This document shows positions 1 to 5,527 of a stretch of DNA of 6,794 nt, one piece after another (within the stretch, counting starts at the first letter, position 1; every line of letters starts with the position of its first letter). Under the pieces are notes generated by a model, which worked only from the letters and a program-made list of their open reading frames with translations, did no database searches and was not told where the DNA came from. Origin of the DNA: Phycisphaeraceae bacterium (lineage in GTDB: Bacteria > Planctomycetota > Phycisphaerae > Phycisphaerales > Phycisphaeraceae); assembly GCA_029260675.1 (NCBI GenBank), contig JAJDCV010000106.1, forward strand, positions 1 through 6,794. Reading direction: 5' to 3'. Both the position numbers and the translations under genes were made by a program.

Positions 1-1
1 G

Positions 2-811
2 CCCCAAGGCCAGGGGACAGACCTCTCGCCCAACGTCTCCACCGATGCCTTTGTCGACTTCTTCAAGCGCATGGACCCCAGAGAAAAGGGCTTCGCCTAC
101 CAGGAAGTGCGTAAAGCACTCGCGGAGTCAGACCCCTCGGCAATCGAATCCGATGATGACTTGCTCATCACCCCGGATAACAACTCAACCCCTCAAGCCC
201 CGGGGGCAAGCCTCAGGCCTCAGTCTGTCCTTCAGGTCCACAAGAGCTACCTGGTCACGCAGGATGCCGACGGGCTTATCATCGTCGACCAACACGCGCT
301 GCACGAACGTGTCATGTTCGAGGTGCTGCGTAAGCGTGTGCTGGGTGAGGGCAAGCCATTGGAGAGTCAGCGTCTGCTGATGCCCGTGATCGTGGACGCC
401 GACGCCGATCGGCAGTCGACACTCGAACAGATGCAGCCGCTGCTCCAAAAGATCGGTGTGGAGCTGTCGCCGATCGGCCCGGACGCGGTCGCGGTGCAGG
501 CGTTCCCGTCGTTCCTGTTTGAACGCGGTGTCGAGCCCGACACGTTCATCGTCGACCTCGTAAACAAGGCCGACGCCGGGCAACTGGATCTATCCAACCC
601 CAACGCCGAGGAGTCCGCGCTGCACGAGGTGCTTGACATGATGTCCTGCAAGGCCGCGGTCAAGGCCGGGGACAAGATGAACGAGGACGAGTTGTCTGCC
701 CTGCTCGCCCAACGCGACGAGATCGACCGCTCCAGCAACTGCCCCCACGGCCGACCGACCACGCTGCGCATGACCCTCAAAGACCTGGAAAAACAGTTCG
801 GGCGGACGTGA
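2..811 (+). CDS. mutL: DNA mismatch repair protein MutL, C-terminal part (5' end outside window)
   Basis: MutL links MutS mismatch recognition to strand incision. The reading frame is open from base 2, so only the last 269 residues are visible; the N-terminal GHKL ATPase lies upstream. Residues up to about 74 are a variable, partly acidic linker, followed by the C-terminal dimerisation/endonuclease domain. All hallmarks of an endonuclease-type MutL are present: DQHALHERVMFE (fragment residues 96-107, fitting DQHA-x2-E-x4-E), SCKAAVKAG (215-223), CPHGRPT (247-253) and a terminal FGR (266-268, the FxR motif). QRLLMP (123-128) matches the QxLLxP-like sliding-clamp binding motif known from Bacillus MutL. 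The protein should therefore nick DNA itself, with Zn/Mn sites and clamp activation, as in bacteria lacking MutH; the biochemical role is inferred from family knowledge. It ends in TGA, converging on atpG 91 bases away. The identification is very secure. Confidence 0.95.
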   Translation, partial: PQGQGTDLSPNVSTDAFVDFFKRMDPREKGFAYQEVRKALAESDPSAIESDDDLLITPDNNSTPQAPGASLRPQSVLQVHKSYLVTQDADGLIIVDQHALHERVMFEVLRKRVLGEGKPLESQRLLMPVIVDADADRQSTLEQMQPLLQKIGVELSPIGPDAVAVQAFPSFLFERGVEPDTFIVDLVNKADAGQLDLSNPNAEESALHEVLDMMSCKAAVKAGDKMNEDELSALLAQRDEIDRSSNCPHGRPTTLRMTLKDLEKQFGRT

Positions 812-819
812 TTTGACAT

Positions 820-876
820 CCCCCAGCCCCGGGCTCTGCCCGGGGGAACTCCCACGGCAAAGCCGGGGGCTGGGGG
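820..876. repeat. Nested GC-rich inverted repeat at the mutL/atpG convergent junction
   Basis: An outer stem of seven pairs, CCCCCAG (820-826) with CTGGGGG (870-876), encloses two small hairpins. The first is CCCCGGGC-tct-GCCCGGGG (827-845, eight perfect pairs). The second is CGGC-aaa-GCCG (855-865). An alternative 11-bp outer stem (820-830 with 866-876) competes with the first hairpin. No T-run follows on either strand, so this is not a classic intrinsic terminator, although it could stall RNA polymerase from both sides. The cloverleaf-like layout resembles REP-type or other dispersed palindromic intergenic elements. Copy number cannot be judged from one window. Confidence 0.6.
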
Positions 877-902
877 TAGATAGCCTGTCAGAATAAATTG
901 AT

Positions 903-1787
903 CTAACTCAGCGCCGCGGCGCCGGCGATGATTTCGCTGAGCTCGGTGGTGATCGCGCTTTGGCGGGCACGGTTGAACTTGCGCTTCAGGGACTTTTGCA
1001 TCTTCCCGGCGGCGTCGGTCGCGGCCTTCATCGCCACCATCCGCGAGAGCTGCTCGCTGACGGTCGCCTCGTTGAAGCACTGGAACAGGCTGGTCTTGAC
1101 CGTGATCGGCAGCAATTCACCCAGCAACTCTTCGGGCTCCGGGGAGAAGTCGTAGACCGTCATCGGCCCGGCGCTCGCGGCCTGTTCATCTGCCTTGGCT
1201 ACCGGCGGCTCAAGCGGCAAGAGCTGCAACACCCTGGGCTCCTGCCGGGACATCGACACGAACGCGGTGTAGATCACCTTGACCGAGTCGTATCTGCCCT
1301 CGGTGAACCCCTGCATGTAGCTCTCGGCCAACCGCTCGACGTCGGCGTACTCCGGCTTGTCGGTGATGTGGCTGTGGAACGACTGGACCGGGACATTGGC
1401 GAACTTGAAGTACCCGCTGGCCTTCTTGCCAACGACCTCCAGATCGATCTCGCCTGCGCCTTTGATCTGTTTCATGGCGGTGCGGAGGAGGTTGGCGTTG
1501 TACCCGCCGCAGAGCCCCCGGTTGGAGCTGATGACCAGGATCAGGTGCCTGCCCGCCGCCGGCTTGGGGGCTGACAGCAACGGGTGGGAGACCTCGCCGG
1601 TCTCACCGAGGTTCGCCGCCAATTCGCTGACGACCTCCCCGATCCGCCTCGTATAAGCCTGGGCCTCGGTGGCCCGTTTCTGCATCGCCTGGAACCGGGC
1701 GGTAGCGATCAGCTGCATCGTCCGGGTGATGCGTTCGATGTTGCCGACGGCCTTGATCCGGCCCTTGATATCTCTTGTGCCTGCCAT
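903..1787 (-). CDS. atpG: F1Fo ATP synthase gamma subunit
   Basis: This gene encodes the central rotary shaft of the F1 sector, which couples proton (or sodium) flow through Fo to catalysis in the alpha3-beta3 head on the cytoplasmic face of the membrane. The 294-aa protein is of normal family length. Its N-terminal helix begins MAGTRDIKGRIKAVGNIERI and continues with TRTMQLIATARFQAMQKR, the coiled-coil shaft. SSNRGLCGGYNANL (residues 87-100) is the conserved Rossmann-like core motif, and the C-terminal helix carries SRMVAMKAATDAAGKM (248-263) and ITTELSEIIAGAAAL (279-293), matching the family signature. A loop around residues 192-222 is proline-, alanine- and glutamate-rich. The ATG at 1787 fits the conserved N-terminus, but no clear Shine-Dalgarno sequence precedes it. 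It usually sits between atpA and atpD; here both flanks lack atp genes, with mutL converging downstream and 401 non-coding bases upstream. Confidence 0.97.
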   Translation of the reverse strand: MAGTRDIKGRIKAVGNIERITRTMQLIATARFQAMQKRATEAQAYTRRIGEVVSELAANLGETGEVSHPLLSAPKPAAGRHLILVISSNRGLCGGYNANLLRTAMKQIKGAGEIDLEVVGKKASGYFKFANVPVQSFHSHITDKPEYADVERLAESYMQGFTEGRYDSVKVIYTAFVSMSRQEPRVLQLLPLEPPVAKADEQAASAGPMTVYDFSPEPEELLGELLPITVKTSLFQCFNEATVSEQLSRMVAMKAATDAAGKMQKSLKRKFNRARQSAITTELSEIIAGAAALS

Positions 1788-2077
1788 AGGCGGGCCATCA
1801 TAGCGACTGGCCCCGGCACGGCAATGCGGCGGGACCGCCCCCGCCCACGGGGCCGCGGGCGCCTGGGGAACCGACAGTCAGCACCCTCATTGAGCCGTAC
1901 CCGCCCTGCCACGGACACGTCCCCCGCATGACCCTCACAACCCCTACAACCAGTGCCTTTTAACACGTTCGCCCGGACCTGACAGGTGACAAACCACGGG
2001 CACGAGAGCGGAGGAACTTGCCCAAACCGTTTGGAAACCCGGCCCATGAATTGGATGTTTCAGCCATGCTCGTGGGT

Positions 2078-2093
2078 GGCGTCGCGCGACGCC
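2078..2093. repeat. Perfect 16-bp palindrome upstream of the exported-protein gene
   Basis: GGCGTCGCGCGACGCC equals its own reverse complement with no spacer. It lies 95 bases before the start codon of the exported-protein gene. It could be a binding site for a dimeric regulator. In GC-rich DNA such palindromes also arise by chance, so the regulatory reading is only an inference. Confidence 0.45.
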
Positions 2094-2101
2094 GGGCGGG
2101 C

Positions 2102-2141
2102 TTCAGTCTGGGGTGGCCTGAGATACGGCCGGCAGACTGAA
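2102..2141 (+). promoter_or_regulatory. Two-tier hairpin in the probable 5' leader of the exported-protein gene
   Basis: TTCAGTCTG (2102-2110) pairs perfectly with CAGACTGAA (2133-2141), a nine-pair stem. Inside the loop, GGCC (2115-2118) can pair with GGCC (2127-2130) around the eight-base loop tgagatac. The structure ends 47 bases before the start codon and has no T-run after it, so it is not a terminator. It may be an operator in DNA or a structured leader in the mRNA. I do not recognise a known riboswitch class in it. Confidence 0.45.
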
Positions 2142-2188
2142 CAACTCAATGGCCGGCGACGGCCAGAAAGCGAAGGGGTGGGTTCACC

Positions 2189-2878
2189 ATGCTGAAGACC
2201 TCCAAGCAACACGTCCTGCGTAACACGGCGATCGCTATCGTCACGTCCAGTCTCATAGCCGGCACCGCGATGGCGCAATCCAACATCGACTTCCAGATCA
2301 GCGACGGGAAAGTCGTGCCCACCGAAGACTTCGCGGTGAAGGTCTCCGTGCTCGGCGCGGCGATCGAGAACAACGGCACCCTCTTCCCCGTGACCGTGGC
2401 GATGCAGGTCGATAACAACACCTACGAACCGTTCGGCCCGCTGGACGACCCGAAGACCGGCGACGTCAACGACCACTCGCCGGCCAGGCACTTTATCGTG
2501 CAGCAGGTCTTCAATCCCAGCGCCCCGATCGTGATCCATGCCAAGAGCTGGATGCCCGACAGCACGAGGGTCTTCAAGAGCCGTACTTCCAATGACACCT
2601 CGGCCATGGTCAAGGTGCTGCGAGACGGCGACCCGGTGCCCGACATCCAGGGCTACCAGAACCAGGCCGACGCCGCCGACTTCGTGCGGGATTACATCGA
2701 CACCGACACGAACACGATAACGCTGGACGCCAACCAGGTGATCTACCTGTTCGAGCTGGCCACGGACGACCTGAAATCCCCCTACGCCGACTTCCAGGAC
2801 CTGGTCGTTCTAGTGACCCTGGGCAAGAGCCCCGTGGAACTGGAGAACGCTGACCTGATGGACGCGATGTACGACTAA
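2189..2878 (+). CDS. Exported acidic protein of unknown function
   Basis: The 229-aa product begins with a clear Sec signal peptide: basic start (MLKTSKQHVLRN), hydrophobic core (TAIAIVTSSLIAGTA), and an AMA|QS cleavage site after residue 29. The mature part of about 200 residues is rich in Asp and short beta-prone stretches (for example FAVKVSVLGAAI, PVTVAMQVD, QVIYLFELAT, LVVLVTL) and ends acidic (ENADLMDAMYD). No transmembrane helix, cysteine pair, lipobox, sorting tag or catalytic motif is visible, so a secreted or periplasmic beta-sandwich-like protein is a guess. An AAGGGG tract (2173-2178) about ten bases before the ATG is a fair ribosome binding site, and the signal peptide starting right at this ATG supports the start. 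The gene is alone, with its own downstream terminator and a structured upstream region. I do not recognise the family. Confidence 0.85.
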   Translation: MLKTSKQHVLRNTAIAIVTSSLIAGTAMAQSNIDFQISDGKVVPTEDFAVKVSVLGAAIENNGTLFPVTVAMQVDNNTYEPFGPLDDPKTGDVNDHSPARHFIVQQVFNPSAPIVIHAKSWMPDSTRVFKSRTSNDTSAMVKVLRDGDPVPDIQGYQNQADAADFVRDYIDTDTNTITLDANQVIYLFELATDDLKSPYADFQDLVVLVTLGKSPVELENADLMDAMYD

Positions 2879-2910
2879 ACCGCCAGGCATCCTCTAACTT
2901 TCACCTTGAG

Positions 2911-2941
2911 AACCCACGGTCATCGGCCGTGGGTTTTTCTT
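2911..2941 (+). terminator. Rho-independent terminator of the exported-protein gene
   Basis: AACCCACGG (2911-2919) pairs perfectly with CCGTGGGTT (2927-2935) around the loop tcatcgg. A run of five T (2934-2938) followed by ct and t completes the classic form. It lies 32 bases after the stop codon and isolates this gene from the next promoter. Confidence 0.93.
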
Positions 2942-2967
2942 GCGCTATGGGCGGTGGCAATAAAAGT

Positions 2968-2996
2968 GTGGCATCCCGGCAAAAATAAGATATAAT
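2968..2996 (+). promoter_or_regulatory. Sigma70-type promoter of the oxidase subunit III-like gene
   Basis: A perfect TATAAT -10 box (2991-2996) lies exactly 17 bases after GTGGCA (2968-2973), which matches four of six -35 consensus positions. The preceding stretch is A-rich (aaaaataaga). Transcription would start near 3003, giving a leader of about 25 bases. This sets the start codon choice for the downstream gene, because an earlier in-frame ATG (2995) lies inside the -10 box. Confidence 0.85.
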
Positions 2997-3027
2997 GATC
3001 CTAACACTTCGTTCATGGAGATCCGCC

Positions 3028-3657
3028 ATGAAAGCCACTGCTACCTCGCCCATCCAACCCGTATCTGATCGAGACCCGCTGGAGACCTTCCGTGCCCCGC
3101 CGAGCGCCGGGACGCTGGGGACCTGGCTGTTCGTCGCAGGGCTCGCGGTGGCGTTCGCCTGGCTGCTGTTCGGTTACGCGGTAACACGGTCACGCACACC
3201 GGTGGCGGGCTTAACCATCCCCGTCTGGTTCTGGTTCAGCACGTTCGTGCTGCTGGTCAGTAGCGTGTGCCTGCACTGGTCGTACCTGTCGGCCAAGATG
3301 GGCCGGTCCACCGTGGCAGGCTACGCACTGCTGCTGAGCACGACGCTGGGCTGGATCTTCCTGATGCTGCAGACGCCGGGCCTGGTCAAGCTGATCCAGA
3401 TGCACCGCGATTCCGCCGAAGCGACCACCGCCGGGGGCGGGGGCAGCGCCGCGCCGTATATGCTGATCCTGGTGCTGGTCGCGTTGCATGGCCTGCACAC
3501 GCTGGCGGGGCTCATACGGCTGACGATACTCAACCGACAAAACCACTTGGACACCGACCCTCGCTACGCCACCGCCCACCTCAAGCAGATGTGCCTGTTC
3601 TGGCACTTCCTGGCAATCGTCTGGGTCGTGATGTTCGGCGTGATCCTCTGGACGTGA
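3028..3657 (+). CDS. Heme-copper oxidase subunit III-like membrane protein (CoxC/CyoC/NorE type)
   Basis: This family stabilises the catalytic subunit I of cytochrome oxidases in the cytoplasmic membrane and binds no metal itself. The 209-aa protein has five predicted membrane helices, at about 31-51, 66-84, 95-115, 143-166 and 188-208. Family landmarks are WFWFSTFVLLVSSVCL in the second helix, LHGLHTLAGLI (153-163, the HGLHxxxG motif) in the fourth and FWHFLAIVWVVMFGVILW (191-208) in the last. The usual WHFxD is WHFLA here. A glycine-rich loop (TTAGGGGSAAP) joins helices three and four. The start at 3028 is preferred over an in-frame ATG at 2995 because GGAG (3017-3020) is well spaced and 2995 falls within the promoter. 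Subunits I and II are not adjacent, so the partner could be a cytochrome or quinol oxidase, or a nitric oxide reductase (NorE-like). Family membership is secure; the exact complex is not. Confidence 0.88.
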   Translation: MKATATSPIQPVSDRDPLETFRAPPSAGTLGTWLFVAGLAVAFAWLLFGYAVTRSRTPVAGLTIPVWFWFSTFVLLVSSVCLHWSYLSAKMGRSTVAGYALLLSTTLGWIFLMLQTPGLVKLIQMHRDSAEATTAGGGGSAAPYMLILVLVALHGLHTLAGLIRLTILNRQNHLDTDPRYATAHLKQMCLFWHFLAIVWVVMFGVILWT

Positions 3658-3667
3658 AGTTGGATGA

Positions 3668-3798
3668 ATTTAGGATTTAGGATTGATGATTTGTTCAGAA
3701 TGTGCGTCATAGTGCGTAACGACGCGCGATTCGTTCGCCGGTCTTAAATCATCAATCAGCAACCGAAAGTCCGCGAAGCGAAATCCCAAATCATAAAT
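3668..3798. repeat. A/T-rich MITE-like intergenic element with inverted-repeat ends
   Basis: The gap between two convergent genes is far more A/T-rich at its edges than its surroundings. The left edge (3668-3684) and right edge (3782-3798) are inverted copies matching at 15 of 17 bases. Just inside, GATTGATGATTT (3681-3692) has a perfect inverted copy, AAATCATCAATC (3746-3757). The edges are built from seven-base units: ttaggat twice (3670-3683) then tgatgat, and aaatccc-aaatcat on the right. The centre is GC-richer and contains gcgtc/gacgc (3704-3708, 3721-3725). There is no transposase. It may be a non-autonomous dispersed repeat, and its symmetry could also help terminate transcription from both genes. 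Confidence 0.55.
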
Positions 3799-3802
3799 GT
3801 CC

Positions 3803-5158
3803 TTACCCGCGCCGTGTGCGGAACTTGCCGCCCAAGCCCTTCTTCGGCAGGTTCTTGGGGATGTTGCCGTCGGGGAACATCGCGTCGAGTTCTTCCTGAG
3901 AATACCCGGATACATCGATCCCGGTGGAGACCCGTGACTCCAGCGTCCGTGCGGGGGCTTCGGCGCGGCGGCGTTCGGCGGCGCGGTCATCGCGGATGTC
4001 TTCCGGGACCGGGCCGGGCTTGAACTTAGGGTAATCCAGCTTCTCGATCATCGCACCGGAGATCTTCTCGATCTCGGTCAACAACTGCCCCTGGTCGGGG
4101 GTCACGAAGCTCCAGGCGGTCCCCCGTCGGCCGACACGGGCGGTGCGTCCGATCCGGTGGACGTAAACCTCCGGGTCGTCCGGCAGGTCGTAATTAATCA
4201 CGTGGGTGATGTGCTCGACGTCCAGCCCACGTGCCGCCAGGTCCGACGCGATCAGGACGTCCAGATCGCCGCTGCGCATCGAATCCATGACCTGTGTGCG
4301 CTTGCGCTGCTGCAGGTCGCCGTGGATCTCGCGGGCGCTGATGTCTTTCTGCTGGAGGTACTTGGTGATCTTGTGGACGGTGGCCTTGGTCTTGCAGAAA
4401 ACGACGGTGGTGTCGGGCTTCTCGTGTCGGAGCATGTGCAGCAGCAGCGAGCGCTTGTCCCAGGGCTCGACCGGTAAATACTTCTGGTCCACCATCGACA
4501 CGGTCAGCGATCCGGACACGGTCGTGATCTTCTGGGCATCCTTCTTCATGAACGACCGGCCAAGTGACTCGATCTGCCGATCAATCGTCGCGGAGACGAA
4601 GATGGTCTGGTGATCGCGCCTGACGTTGCCGAGGATCTTCTTGATGTCTTCGCGGAACCCGATGTCCAGCATCCGATCGACCTCATCAAGGATGACGAAC
4701 TTGGTGTTGTCGAAGTGGATCTGCCTTCGGCCGTAAAGGTCCATGACCCGGCCGGGCGTGCCGACGATGATGTGCCCGCCGCGTTCGACGGATTTCTGCT
4801 GGGCCCGCATCGACTCGCCGCCGATGATGCAGGACGTGCGGATCGGGGTGTGCTTGCCCAGGGCGTCCAGCTCCGCGGCGACCTGCGTCGCCAACTCGCG
4901 TGTGGGGGTCAGGACCAAGCCCTGCATCTGGATATCGGGGTCGGCCAGGTGGAAGACCGGCAGGCCGAACGCGGCGGTCTTGCCCGTGCCGGTGCGCGCC
5001 TGGCCGATGACGTCTTTGCCGGCGAGGATCGCGGGGATCAGCTGGGCCTGGATGTCGGTGGGGTGTTCAAAGCCGGCGTCGGTCAGGCCCTTGACGACGC
5101 TGTCGCGCAGGCCCATCCCGGCAAAGGAAACGGAGGTATCAAATAGGTCCTGGCTCAT
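3803..5158 (-). CDS. DEAD-box ATP-dependent RNA helicase (motif II is DEVD)
   Basis: This ATP-driven RNA unwinding enzyme probably acts in ribosome assembly, RNA decay or cold adaptation. The 451-aa protein has both RecA-like domains. Visible motifs are the Q motif (GFEHPTDIQ, Gln37), motif I ARTGTGKT (54-61), Ia PTRELA (85-90), GG (113-114), Ib TPGR (134-137), II DEVD (158-161), III SAT (189-191), IV VVFCKT, V ASDLAARGLDV (304-314) and VI HRIGRTAR (334-341). After about residue 375 comes a basic, low-complexity tail ending GKFRTRRG, likely for RNA contact. The start at 5158 places FAGMGL at the usual position before the Q motif. The frame stays open to 5536, but that part is basic, lacks family features and runs into the divergent alr gene. 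The Shine-Dalgarno sequence is poor at 5158. The match is to the RhlE/DeaD/CshA superfamily; I cannot assign a specific ortholog. Confidence 0.94.
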   Translation of the reverse strand: MSQDLFDTSVSFAGMGLRDSVVKGLTDAGFEHPTDIQAQLIPAILAGKDVIGQARTGTGKTAAFGLPVFHLADPDIQMQGLVLTPTRELATQVAAELDALGKHTPIRTSCIIGGESMRAQQKSVERGGHIIVGTPGRVMDLYGRRQIHFDNTKFVILDEVDRMLDIGFREDIKKILGNVRRDHQTIFVSATIDRQIESLGRSFMKKDAQKITTVSGSLTVSMVDQKYLPVEPWDKRSLLLHMLRHEKPDTTVVFCKTKATVHKITKYLQQKDISAREIHGDLQQRKRTQVMDSMRSGDLDVLIASDLAARGLDVEHITHVINYDLPDDPEVYVHRIGRTARVGRRGTAWSFVTPDQGQLLTEIEKISGAMIEKLDYPKFKPGPVPEDIRDDRAAERRRAEAPARTLESRVSTGIDVSGYSQEELDAMFPDGNIPKNLPKKGLGGKFRTRRG

Positions 5159-5351
5159 GGGGGATCGCCATCGCTGCCGCAGGGGGAAAACCCGGCGGGC
5201 GGGTGTGCCGTCGGAGCGTCGGGGGGCGACCTTCGGCCGCGCAGACCCCGCGCCGGCGCTGGAAAAACTCGCCCAACGCCTCGCAGCCAACCGATGACGA
5301 CCGATCGATAAGACAGGGAGCGACGCTGCGGGATGAACGGCCGGCGTCAGG

Positions 5352-5383
5352 TTTATAGTCTGTGAAATCAACGCTTTACACAG
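5352..5383 (-). promoter_or_regulatory. Possible helicase promoter with an inverted repeat over its spacer
   Basis: On the minus strand TATAAA (5352-5357) is a good -10 box. Seventeen bases upstream lies TGTAAA (5375-5380), a weak -35 matching three of six positions. The dyad CTGTG (5360-5364) and CACAG (5379-5383), separated by 14 bases, covers the spacer and -35. This is the usual place for a repressor site, although five-base arms are short enough to occur by chance. Confidence 0.4.
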
Positions 5384-5440
5384 ATATCTTCCCGACGCCG
5401 ATGGCTCGTCACGCAGCCCCGTCCCTGTTAGATTACCGGC

Positions 5441-5477
5441 CCGATCCAACCCCGTAACACGGAAACGAACGGATCGG
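5441..5477 (+). promoter_or_regulatory. Nested hairpin upstream of alr
   Basis: CCGATCC (5441-5447) pairs with GGATCGG (5471-5477). Inside, CCGT (5452-5455) pairs with ACGG (5459-5462) around the three-base loop aac. The structure ends 50 bases before the alr start codon with no T-run, so it is not an obvious terminator. It may be a leader RNA structure or an operator; no known riboswitch is recognised. Confidence 0.35.
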
Positions 5478-5527
5478 CGGACGGCAAGCAAATCGGCTGC
5501 TGACAAGATTTTACGGAGACCCCGCCC

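Larger units (their letters stand above)
1788..2188. other. 401-base non-coding divergent region between atpG and the exported-protein gene
   Basis: No convincing gene is found in this gap. It should hold the promoters of atpG (leftward) and of the exported protein (rightward), but I could not identify a good -35/-10 pair for either. The recognisable structures are a perfect palindrome at 2078-2093 and a hairpin at 2102-2141, both on the side nearest the exported-protein gene. A purine-rich GGAGGA at 2010-2015 looks like a ribosome binding site but is not followed at proper spacing by a plausible start. Confidence 0.6.
5159..5527. other. Divergent control region between helicase and alr
   Basis: This gap of 369 bases contains no convincing gene. 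It must carry the promoters for the leftward helicase and rightward alr. The helicase side has a good -10 box at 5352-5357; the alr side has a nested hairpin at 5441-5477 and a ribosome binding site at 5515-5518. The bases between 5159 and about 5345 would form a helicase leader of nearly 190 nt, long enough for leader-based control, but I see no clear structure in it. Confidence 0.55.

Noticed and set aside
1986..1992. TTGTCA on the minus strand as a -35 box for atpG.
   Set aside because: No -10 box occurs at 16-18 bases; the nearest A/T-rich hexamer is about 21-22 bases away.
1709..2047. Minus-strand open frame upstream of and overlapping atpG.
   Set aside because: The translation is arginine- and proline-rich, overlaps the atpG start in another frame and shows no domain; it is not atpA or any other ATP synthase subunit.
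2010..2195. Possible small upstream gene: GGAGGA at 2010-2015 followed by an open frame (GTG 1986, TTG 2031 or ATG 2046) that ends overlapping the start of the exported-protein gene.
   Set aside because: No candidate start has good spacing to GGAGGA, the peptide is rich in Arg, Trp and Gly with no domain, and the frame crosses the palindrome and hairpin. GC-rich DNA readily keeps such frames open.
2995..3027. Earlier in-frame ATG (2995) for the oxidase subunit III-like gene.
   Set aside because: It lies within the perfect TATAAT box, has no ribosome binding site, and would be upstream of the transcription start.
3670..3990. Minus-strand open frame running from the helicase tail through the A/T-rich repeat.
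   Set aside because: It is out of frame with the helicase and owes its length to the repeat; no domain is visible.
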